From Caldisericota bacterium (GTDB lineage: Bacteria; Caldisericota; Caldisericia; Cryosericales; Cryosericaceae), in assembly GCA_026390245.1 (NCBI GenBank), contig JAPLGI010000043.1, forward strand, positions 1 through 5,838: DNA of 5,838 nucleotides, read 5' to 3'. The notes under the pieces were generated by a model that had not been told where the DNA came from, searched no databases, and saw only the letters and a list, made by a program, of their open reading frames with translations. Of this stretch, positions 1-5,736 are shown one piece after another (position 1 is the stretch's first letter; every line of letters starts with the position of its first letter). The position numbers and the translations under genes were made by a program.

Positions 1-1
1 T

Positions 2-412
2 CTTCTGGACGTTCTCAGGCGTGAGGGCTTCCTTGAGGTGAAGGGAAGCTGTCGCTCCGGAGACTGTGGCGCGTGCACTGTCCTGATGGACGGGCATCCT
101 GTCGCTTCGTGCCTGACACTGGCTGCCAAAGCCGACGGGCACGCTGTCACGACCGTTCGCGGCATCGGGGATCAGGCTCACCCTCACGTCCTCCAGCAAG
201 CGTTCGTGAGGAATGGTGCAGTTCAGTGTGGCTACTGCGTCCCAGGTGCCATCACGTCTGCCAAGGCACTGCTGGACGAGAACTCTGATCCTACGGAAGA
301 GGAAGTCCGGCTGGCGATGGACAGCAATTACTGTCGATGCTCCGGGTATGAACAGCAGGTCGAGGCAGTCCTCGATGCCGCTGCTCAGCTTCGGAAGGGA
401 GATGCAGAATGA
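2..412 (+). CDS. Molybdenum hydroxylase [2Fe-2S] subunit (xanthine dehydrogenase family), 5'-partial
   Basis: This is the small electron-transfer subunit of a xanthine dehydrogenase/CO dehydrogenase-type molybdenum hydroxylase. It carries two [2Fe-2S] clusters that pass electrons from the molybdenum site to the FAD subunit in the cytoplasm. The frame is open from base 2 and starts with LLDVLRREG, the family's usual segment just after the N-terminal beta strands, so about 20-30 residues are missing off the window. The GTG at position 38 is therefore not the true start. Numbering from the first visible residue, the plant-type ferredoxin cluster ligands are C17, C22, C25 and C37 (C-x4-C-x2-C-x11-C). 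The second, helical cluster domain has C76 and C79 (QCGYCVPG) and C111 and C113 (NYCRCSGY). All eight cysteines are present. The stop overlaps the start of the next gene (ATGA), which indicates translational coupling. The family is clear; the substrate cannot be read from this subunit. Confidence 0.95.
   Translation, partial: LLDVLRREGFLEVKGSCRSGDCGACTVLMDGHPVASCLTLAAKADGHAVTTVRGIGDQAHPHVLQQAFVRNGAVQCGYCVPGAITSAKALLDENSDPTEEEVRLAMDSNYCRCSGYEQQVEAVLDAAAQLRKGDAE
393..401 (+). promoter_or_regulatory. Ribosome-binding site of the molybdopterin subunit gene
   Basis: GGAAGGGAG lies inside the end of the Fe-S subunit gene, seven bases before the ATG at 409. It supports that start, which overlaps the preceding stop as ATGA. 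Confidence 0.7.
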
Positions 413-2838
413 GCGCGGAGAGAAAGGGCTTCCGTCACCTGACCCAAGGCTTCTACCCGACCACGCACGTCGTCGGCAAGTCCGTAGGCAAGGTTGATGG
501 CTACGCACTGGTGACCGGGGCTCCGATGTACACGGACGACATTGCGGCGCGTGACTTTCCCAACCGTCTCCATGGGAAGATCCTGACGAGCCCGATCGCG
601 AACGGTCTCATCGACGAAATCGATACGAGTGTGGCAGAGGCGCTGCCTGGCGTCCGGCTCGTGCTAACTTGGAAGAACACGCCGCGCACGTTCTATACGA
701 CCGCCGGCCAGGGTTGGCCCGAGCCTTCTCCCTACGACAACCAGATGTTCACGGAACGTGTACGCTTCGTGGGCGATCGTGTGGCAGCCGTTTTTGCCGA
801 CTCCACAGAAGTGGCGGAGCAGGCGCTCAAACTCATCAAGGTGAGCTTCAAGGAAGAACCCGCCGTTCTCGATGCTGACGATGCGATGAAGCCGGGAGCT
901 CCGGTCGTCCATCCGGAGGACCCCAAGGGTGCCTATGACTCTGCCCGCAATGTGGCAGCGCATGTCGACATCAACGTTGGAGACGTCGAGAAGGCATTGG
1001 CGGAGTCCGAGGTGACCATCTCGGAGACGTTCCAGACGCACTATGCCCAGCACACTCCGATGGAGACCCATACCGCATTCGCGTATACGGATGACATGGG
1101 GAAGCTCGTCATCGTGTCGAGCACACAAGTCCCCTGGCACGTGCGCCGCATCGTTTCGAAGGTTCTGGGCCTCTCGATGAGCAAGTTGCGCGTCATCAAG
1201 CCCCGGATCGGTGGTGGCTTTGGCACGAAGCAGGAGATCCTCATAGACGACCTTGTGGCGTACGCGGCAATCAGGACAGGTCTTCCGTGCGAGATCGAAC
1301 TGACGCGCAAGGAGGAGTTCGTCTCGTCCAGGACCCGTCACCCGATGAAGATCGACATGAGCATCGGCTGTGACAAGCAGGGTCACTTCAAGGCTCTCAA
1401 GATGTACGTTCTCAGCAACACCGGAGCCTATGGCAGTCATAGTCTCACAGTGATGTCCAACACGGGCAGCAAGACCCTGCCGCTCTACAACAAGGCAACT
1501 GATGTGCGGTTCTTCGGAGATGCAGTCTATACGAACCTTCCCGTCCCCGGGGCGTACCGTGGCTATGGAGCGACCCAGGGGTACGCTGCCCTCGAATCCA
1601 CGATTGATGATCTGGCCGCCAAGCTAGGCATGGATCCGATCGAATTGCGGAAGAAGAACATGATCAGAGTCGGCGAGGGTTCGCCCATCTTCGAGGCTCT
1701 CGGCGAAGGCCGTGAGGGAGTGGCTCAGACGATCAAGAGCAGCTCACTGCCTACACTGCTTGACCTGGGGGCACAGGCCATCGGTTGGACGGAGAAGCGC
1801 GGCAAGCGTACGCGCAGTGGTCACAAGGTCCGTGGTGTCGGGATGTCGATGCACATGCAGGGTTCTGGTATCCCGCTCATCGACATGGCCTCCGCTTCCA
1901 TCAAGCTCAACGAGGACGGGACCTACTTCCTGACCATGGGAGCAACGGACATCGGCACTGGTTCTGATACGATCCTGTCGCAGATGGCGGCTGAAGTCCT
2001 GGGGGTCACTGTGGACAAGATCAGTGCGCTCTCCAGCGACACTGACCTGACACCGTTTGATGTCGGGGCTTATGCCTCGTCGACCACCTTCGTCTCAGGC
2101 GGCGCCGTCGTCAAGGCGGCCAAAGCAGTACGCAATCAGATTTTTGCTGTTGCGGCTGAGATGCTTGAGGAAGACCTTGACCAACAGCTTGTCGCAGCGG
2201 AGCCAAAAGTGGAGTGGGACAATAACCAGCCGGACCCGATTCTGGCTTTCTACCATATGGAGGAGGGGAACGTTCTGTCGGTGCGGACCGGAAAGAGGAT
2301 CTCCGTGTCTGACATCGCCTATCGTGCCTACTACGAAGTCAACCAGAAGCAGATCGCGACCACGCAGTCGTTTGTGTCCCCGTACTCCCCGCCGCCCTTT
2401 GCTGCGCATTTTGTGGAGATTGAACTGGACGAGCTAACGGGCAAGGTGGAAGTCCTCAAGTATGTGGCGGCTGTCGACTGCGGTGTTTCCATCAATCCCG
2501 ATCTGGTGCGCGGACAGATCATGGGCGCCGTGGCAAATGGCATAGGATTTGCCCTCACGGAGGAGTACCATTTTGGATCCCACGGCAACATGACCAATTC
2601 TTCGCTGTTTGACTACAAGATCCTGTCTCGCCGTGACATGCCGCCGACGGAGGTCATCGTCGTCGACAACTATGAGCCGACGGGACCATGGGGCGCCAAG
2701 TCGGTGGCTGAGATCGGCATCAATGGACCCATCCCCGCAATTGGCAATGCGATCTTCGATGCGACGGGGATACGCTTGCATCGCACGCCATATACGCCGG
2801 AGAGAGTGCTGGCCGCACTGCGCAGCAAGACCGTCTGA
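409..2838 (+). CDS. Xanthine dehydrogenase-family molybdopterin-binding catalytic subunit
   Basis: This is the complete 809-residue molybdenum-cofactor subunit, which hydroxylates a substrate carbon (purine, N-heterocycle or aldehyde in known relatives). The N-terminal aldehyde oxidase/xanthine dehydrogenase a/b hammerhead domain starts with GKSVGKVDG and MYTDDI (about residues 20-160). The cofactor-binding domains follow. Visible motifs are HTPMETHTAF (215-224), STQ with Q240 (equivalent to bovine Q767), GGGFGTKQ (268-275), AYRGYG with R384 (the substrate-site arginine, bovine R880), GATDIGTGSDT (511-521), and GAKSVAEIG, where E768 is the expected catalytic glutamate. Two positions differ from textbook xanthine oxidoreductase. 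The bovine E802 position is Q275, as in the GGGFGxKQ subgroup of bacterial enzymes, and the cofactor-contacting glutamine of the GxxxxGQG motif is T517. Purine hydroxylation is plausible but not proven. The enzyme needs the adjacent Fe-S subunit and an FAD subunit that is not seen here. The ATG overlaps the upstream stop and has a good ribosome-binding site. Confidence 0.95.
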   Translation: MSAERKGFRHLTQGFYPTTHVVGKSVGKVDGYALVTGAPMYTDDIAARDFPNRLHGKILTSPIANGLIDEIDTSVAEALPGVRLVLTWKNTPRTFYTTAGQGWPEPSPYDNQMFTERVRFVGDRVAAVFADSTEVAEQALKLIKVSFKEEPAVLDADDAMKPGAPVVHPEDPKGAYDSARNVAAHVDINVGDVEKALAESEVTISETFQTHYAQHTPMETHTAFAYTDDMGKLVIVSSTQVPWHVRRIVSKVLGLSMSKLRVIKPRIGGGFGTKQEILIDDLVAYAAIRTGLPCEIELTRKEEFVSSRTRHPMKIDMSIGCDKQGHFKALKMYVLSNTGAYGSHSLTVMSNTGSKTLPLYNKATDVRFFGDAVYTNLPVPGAYRGYGATQGYAALESTIDDLAAKLGMDPIELRKKNMIRVGEGSPIFEALGEGREGVAQTIKSSSLPTLLDLGAQAIGWTEKRGKRTRSGHKVRGVGMSMHMQGSGIPLIDMASASIKLNEDGTYFLTMGATDIGTGSDTILSQMAAEVLGVTVDKISALSSDTDLTPFDVGAYASSTTFVSGGAVVKAAKAVRNQIFAVAAEMLEEDLDQQLVAAEPKVEWDNNQPDPILAFYHMEEGNVLSVRTGKRISVSDIAYRAYYEVNQKQIATTQSFVSPYSPPPFAAHFVEIELDELTGKVEVLKYVAAVDCGVSINPDLVRGQIMGAVANGIGFALTEEYHFGSHGNMTNSSLFDYKILSRRDMPPTEVIVVDNYEPTGPWGAKSVAEIGINGPIPAIGNAIFDATGIRLHRTPYTPERVLAALRSKTV

Positions 2839-2863
2839 CCCCAGAGGTCCGAAACGAGAACAC

Positions 2864-2893
2864 AAAAAGGGGTGCCTTCTCAGGCGCCCCTTT
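2864..2893. terminator. Bidirectional rho-independent terminator between convergent genes
   Basis: A 12-bp stem (arms 2866-2877 and 2882-2893, loop TCTC) contains one U-G wobble on the + strand, with a GGGG/CCCC core. On the - strand the hairpin is followed by five T (complement of 2864-2868), a good intrinsic terminator for the peptidase gene that stops 23 bases earlier, although the wobble becomes an A-C mismatch there. On the + strand the trailing T run is only three bases and belongs to the stem, so termination of the hydroxylase operon may be weaker. Confidence 0.8.
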
Positions 2894-2916
2894 CGCATGT
2901 CCTTATCTGAATTGCG

Positions 2917-4632
2917 TTACACTGCAGCAGGTGGCTGGCTCGCCGCAAACGCCTCGGCAATGCCCACGATGACCTGCACGGACTTCTCCATGGACTGGAC
3001 GACGACGTATTCGAGTGGACCGTGGTAGTTGCGGCCCCCGGTGAACAGGTTGGGACAGGGAAGGCCCATGTAGCTCAAGCGTGAACCGTCAGTCCCGCCG
3101 CGAACAGGCTTGATGAGTGGAGTGATGCCTAGTCTGTCCATGACGCCACGGGCAGTGTCCACGAGGATCATGTTCTGCTCGATGACCTCGCGCATGTTGT
3201 AGTAGGAATCGCGCACGTGCACGGTGACAGTGTCTTCTCCGTACTTGGCATTCAGGAACTCGCAGACCGCATGCGCCATGCTCTTCCGCTGCTCGAAGCG
3301 CTGCTTGTCATGGTCGCGGATGATGTACTTGGCCTCGGCTTTCTCGCACACGCCGTTGATGCTGGTCAGGTGGAAGAAGCCTTCGCGCTTCTCAGTCGAG
3401 CGAGGCGTCTCGTCGGAAGGGAACAGCGTCGTCAGTTCTGCGACTATCAGCGCGGCGTTCTTCATGATGCCTTTTGCGGAGCCTGGATGGATGCTCTTCC
3501 CGGTAATCTCGAATTCCGCAGAAGCGGCATTGAAGTTCTCATATTCCAGGCTGCCGAGCTCGTCGCCGTCGAGCGTATACGCATACTTGGCGCCGAACTT
3601 CGCCACGTCGAACCGGTCGACTCCCTGCCCGACTTCCTCGTCCGGCGTGAAGCCGATCTTGATGACACCGTGCTTCACCTCTGGGTGTATCAGGAGGTAC
3701 TCAACAGCAGTCATGATCTCGGCAATGCCTGCCTTGTCGTCCGCTCCCAGAAGAGTCGTGCCGTCAGCCACGATGAAGTCCTCGCCCTTGTGCAGCAGCA
3801 TGTCCGGGAAGTCGTTGGGGCTCAGGATCATGTTCTTCTCTGCGCTGAGAACAATGTCCTGACCGTCGTATGCAGTGACGATACGCGGCTTCACGCCCAG
3901 GCCTGATGAGTCGGGAGACGTGTCCATATGCGCGAGGAACGCGATGACTGGAACGGTGTCCGGATTCTCACAGTTGGCGGGAAGAGTGGCGGTGACATAG
4001 CCGTTCGCATCAACGGACGAATCCTTCAGGCCAAGCGCTTGCAGCTCTGCGTCCAGCGCATGGGCAAGGACAAGTTGCTTCTCGGTGCTGGGAAACGTGA
4101 CCGAATGCTCATCTGACTGTGTGTCGAATGACGTGTAGTGCAGGAAGCGATCCACCAGGTTGTTCATTGACTCCCCCTTTTCGGGCGCATGATCGCGCCC
4201 AGCACTTGATAGCGACTGACTCACCTGCTTGAGCTTCTCCAGTGCGGTCAGCGGGTCATTGATACTGGACACCGCTGCCTCCATCGGACACGGGCCCGTG
4301 CCTGCCCGATTGAGCACATCAGGGATGACGGCATCACACGTGAACGGAATGCCCCTCATGCGCAGGACATCCTCTGCGCTGCTACTCATCGTGAGGGCGA
4401 ATAGCGACCGAGGATGAACGAGAGTGAGCACCAGCGCCGCCGCCCGTCCCACCAGTTTGTCGCCCCAGTCCAGGGCACCGTGGCTGGCAGCACGTTCCTT
4501 CTCGACTGCCAGGACCAGCGCACCGATCCCTCTGCTCGTCAGCTGGTAGACGAGTACTCCGCCGTCTGCGGCACAGAGCGTCGCCTCTCCTGATCTGATG
4601 GTTGTCTGGACAAGTTGTTCGCTTTCCGTCAT
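2917..4632 (-). CDS. pepT: DUF1893 domain fused to peptidase T (tripeptide aminopeptidase, M20B)
   Basis: The frame encodes 571 residues from the ATG at 4632, which has GAGGG four bases upstream. An in-frame GTG at 4653 lacks such a site. Residues about 5-125 match DUF1893, a family whose Thermotoga member TM1506 has a cytidine-deaminase-like fold and no firm function; seen here are GDKLVGRAAA (57-66) and NRAGTGPCPME (108-118). A poorly conserved linker (about 122-155) follows. From M156 the sequence is a full-length PepT (416 residues; the family is usually about 408-410). PepT is a cytoplasmic di-zinc enzyme that removes the N-terminal residue from tripeptides. Its metal and catalytic residues are intact: H235 and D237 (HMDTSPD), D298 (GADDKAG), E332 and E333 (PDEEVG), D355 (LDGDELG) and H537 (NYHGPLEY). 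These align with E. coli H78, D80, D140, E173, E174, D196 and H379. No stop separates the domains, yet PepT's own start has a strong ribosome-binding site at 4167, so separate PepT synthesis (2917-4167) is possible. The gene is convergent with the hydroxylase operon and divergent from the permease operon. Confidence 0.93.
   Translation of the reverse strand: MTESEQLVQTTIRSGEATLCAADGGVLVYQLTSRGIGALVLAVEKERAASHGALDWGDKLVGRAAALVLTLVHPRSLFALTMSSSAEDVLRMRGIPFTCDAVIPDVLNRAGTGPCPMEAAVSSINDPLTALEKLKQVSQSLSSAGRDHAPEKGESMNNLVDRFLHYTSFDTQSDEHSVTFPSTEKQLVLAHALDAELQALGLKDSSVDANGYVTATLPANCENPDTVPVIAFLAHMDTSPDSSGLGVKPRIVTAYDGQDIVLSAEKNMILSPNDFPDMLLHKGEDFIVADGTTLLGADDKAGIAEIMTAVEYLLIHPEVKHGVIKIGFTPDEEVGQGVDRFDVAKFGAKYAYTLDGDELGSLEYENFNAASAEFEITGKSIHPGSAKGIMKNAALIVAELTTLFPSDETPRSTEKREGFFHLTSINGVCEKAEAKYIIRDHDKQRFEQRKSMAHAVCEFLNAKYGEDTVTVHVRDSYYNMREVIEQNMILVDTARGVMDRLGITPLIKPVRGGTDGSRLSYMGLPCPNLFTGGRNYHGPLEYVVVQSMEKSVQVIVGIAEAFAASQPPAAV
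4171..4181 (-). promoter_or_regulatory. Internal ribosome-binding site for stand-alone PepT
   Basis: On the - strand, AAAAGGGGGAG precedes the in-frame ATG at 4167. AAGGGGG matches the AAGGAGG consensus at six of seven positions, with five bases before the ATG. This ATG is where ordinary PepT proteins begin (MNNLVDRFLHYTSFDTQS), so a non-fused PepT could be translated from the same mRNA. Confidence 0.6.
4183..4200 (-). repeat. Perfect GC hairpin in the DUF1893-PepT linker
   Basis: GGGCGC and GCGCCC form a six-base-pair all-GC stem around a six-base loop. On the - strand it ends just before the AAAAGGGGGAG ribosome-binding site of the internal PepT start. There is no T run after it, so it is not an intrinsic terminator. 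It may affect translation or mRNA processing between the two coding parts. Confidence 0.55.
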
Positions 4633-4636
4633 GAGT

Positions 4637-4641
4637 CCCTC
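4637..4641 (-). promoter_or_regulatory. Ribosome-binding site deciding the DUF1893-PepT start
   Basis: GAGGG on the - strand sits four bases before the ATG at 4632. The upstream in-frame GTG at 4653 is preceded by C-rich sequence with no Shine-Dalgarno match, so the ATG is preferred. Confidence 0.5.
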
Positions 4642-4670
4642 GTTTCGCCGCACTGGGGGCGACAGTGTCT

Positions 4671-4676
4671 ATTGTA
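4671..4676 (-). promoter_or_regulatory. Candidate -10 element for the DUF1893-PepT gene
   Basis: TACAAT on the - strand matches the TATAAT consensus at five of six positions and would give a leader of about 30 bases before the ATG at 4632. No convincing -35 hexamer lies 16-18 bases upstream (about 4693-4700), so this is only a weak candidate. Confidence 0.3.
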
Positions 4677-4735
4677 TCCGAAACCGCTCAGTCGCATAGA
4701 CCATGGGATGCACGGCTAGTATCACGATGTGCGGG

Positions 4736-4764
4736 TTGACGCAGTGCTCTCTCGAGTATACTAT
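4736..4764 (+). promoter_or_regulatory. Sigma-70-type promoter of the permease operon
   Basis: The -35 element is TTGACG (4736-4741, five of six to consensus). The -10 region is TATACTAT. It can be read as TATACT (4757-4762, five of six, 15-base spacer) or TACTAT (4759-4764, four of six, 17-base spacer). Transcription would start near 4770, so the dyad at 4777-4791 would lie in the first part of the transcript, where a bound repressor would block initiation or early elongation. Confidence 0.65.
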
Positions 4765-4776
4765 GAGTCATCTTGT

Positions 4777-4791
4777 TGCAAATCATTTGCA
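4777..4791 (+). promoter_or_regulatory. Fur/Zur-like 7-1-7 palindromic operator
   Basis: TGCAAATCATTTGCA is a perfect inverted repeat of two 7-base arms around one base (4784). This is the architecture of Fur-family boxes: Fur TGATAATnATTATCA, PerR TTATAATnATTATAA, and actinobacterial Zur TGAAAATnATTTTCA, from which it differs only at one symmetric pair of positions. It lies just downstream of the -10 element and ahead of the ribosome-binding site. The operon's second gene appears to encode a Fur-family protein, which makes autoregulation likely. The binding protein and metal are inferred. Confidence 0.65.
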
Positions 4792-4795
4792 TATA

Positions 4796-4801
4796 GAGAG
4801 G
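4796..4801 (+). promoter_or_regulatory. Ribosome-binding site of the permease gene
   Basis: GAGAGG lies ten bases before the ATG at 4812. A second ATG follows immediately at 4815; the first is favoured by spacing. The site is only five bases from the palindromic operator. Confidence 0.5.
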
Positions 4802-4811
4802 TAACTCGTTT

Positions 4812-5732
4812 ATGATGGATGTCATTCTGGATGCTTTGAAGGATACGGCGAGCATGGTCCCTATCCTTTTTGTGGTCTACCTGGTACTGGAATATGTCGA
4901 GACGAGATGGCAGCAGCGCATGGTGGATGCGGTCGAGCGGGCGGGGCACGTCGGGCCCATCATTGCGGCGGCGGGGGGCGCCATACCTCAGTGTGGGTTC
5001 TCGGTCATGGCAAGTGCACTCTATACGCAGCGACTCCTGACAATGGGCACGATCGTAGCCGTGTACCTCGCCACATCTGACGAAGCCCTTCCTATTCTTC
5101 TTTCGAAGCCGGACAAGGCACACATTGTGCTCCCCCTTATCGGTGTCAAGGTCCTGCTTGCCATCGCCGGAGGATATCTCGTGGATGCATTCATGCGGTC
5201 CGAGAATCGCAGGCGCATGCAGGAATGCCGGGATCGCCGAAAGGCTGAGCAGGATGCGGTGAGGATCGGTGAAGAAAGCTGTTCCTGCGACGGCACTCGT
5301 GCATCATGCACGAGCAAGGAGACCGGGAGCATCGACTGGAAGGAGATCCTGTGGTCCGCGACCAAACGAACGGCCCAGATCGTCCTGTTTGTCCTTGTGA
5401 CATCGCTGGTCATCGGGTTACTCATCAATCGCATCGGTCAGGAGAACCTGTCGCGCGTATTCCTGGCTCACACGGTGTTTCAGCCTGTCCTGGTAGCCCT
5501 TCTTGGCCTCATACCGAACTGTGCTGCCAGTGTGGCGGTCACGCAGCTGTACGTCGCCGGGACCATCAGTTTTGGATCGACCGTGGCCGGGCTGGGTGCC
5601 GCCGGTGGACTGGGACTCATCGTTCTCTTTCGTGAGAACCATGATCCGAGAAACACCGGTAAGGTCATTGCATGGCTGCTGGGTATAAGTATTGCCACTG
5701 GCATCCTGATCCAGTCTCTGTCGGGGAAGTGA
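4812..5732 (+). CDS. ArsP_2-family (PF11449-like) heavy-metal/putative manganese permease
   Basis: This 306-residue inner-membrane protein resembles the ArsP_2 family, annotated elsewhere as putative heavy-metal or arsenic exporter or putative manganese transporter; the substrate is not established. About eight hydrophobic segments are visible, near residues 13-29, 47-72, 78-98, 105-129, 187-208, 221-237, 251-272 and 284-303. Two related signature segments occur: PQCGFS (59-64) followed by an LY and a glycine-containing stretch, and PNCAAS (235-240) followed by the same pattern. This indicates two homologous halves, each with a conserved cysteine (C61, C237) likely near the transport path. 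The halves are joined by a charged loop (about 130-180) containing SCSCDGTRASC (C157, C159, C166), possibly a metal-binding site. The gene has its own promoter and a Fur-like operator. A frame resembling a Fur-family regulator starts four bases after its stop, which supports a metal-homeostasis role. Export versus uptake cannot be decided from sequence. Confidence 0.85.
   Translation: MMDVILDALKDTASMVPILFVVYLVLEYVETRWQQRMVDAVERAGHVGPIIAAAGGAIPQCGFSVMASALYTQRLLTMGTIVAVYLATSDEALPILLSKPDKAHIVLPLIGVKVLLAIAGGYLVDAFMRSENRRRMQECRDRRKAEQDAVRIGEESCSCDGTRASCTSKETGSIDWKEILWSATKRTAQIVLFVLVTSLVIGLLINRIGQENLSRVFLAHTVFQPVLVALLGLIPNCAASVAVTQLYVAGTISFGSTVAGLGAAGGLGLIVLFRENHDPRNTGKVIAWLLGISIATGILIQSLSGK
5296..5314 (+). 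repeat. Perfect 9-1-9 inverted repeat inside the permease gene
   Basis: CTCGTGCATCATGCACGAG is a perfect dyad with nine-base arms around a single base at 5305. It lies in the part encoding the cysteine-containing loop between the two permease halves (residues about 162-168). It could be an mRNA hairpin, an intragenic protein site, or a by-product of coding. Confidence 0.6.
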
Positions 5733-5736
5733 GTTC

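Noticed and set aside
38..40. GTG as the start of the Fe-S subunit
   Set aside because: The frame is open to the window edge, and the upstream residues LLDVLRREG match the conserved family N-terminal region, so the gene starts before the window.
664..1440. A 258-codon open frame on the minus strand
   Set aside because: It lies wholly antisense to the molybdopterin subunit, which has unmistakable family motifs in this region. The antisense translation has no recognisable domain and is explained by GC-rich codon bias.
2434..2898. Minus-strand frame covering the end of the hydroxylase gene and the terminator
   Set aside because: It is a shadow of the hydroxylase coding sequence and its start lies in the terminator region; no domain is seen.
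3217..3906. Long plus-strand open frames (229 and 212 codons)
   Set aside because: They are antisense to the well-supported PepT catalytic domain and have no family resemblance.
4651..4670. CACTG/CAGTG inverted repeat ahead of the DUF1893-PepT gene
   Set aside because: Five-base arms around a loop of about seven bases are common by chance; there is no other sign of an operator or riboswitch.
4763..4771. ATGAGTCAT dyad next to the -10 element
   Set aside because: The four-base arms are too short to support a site, and it overlaps promoter sequence that is already explained.
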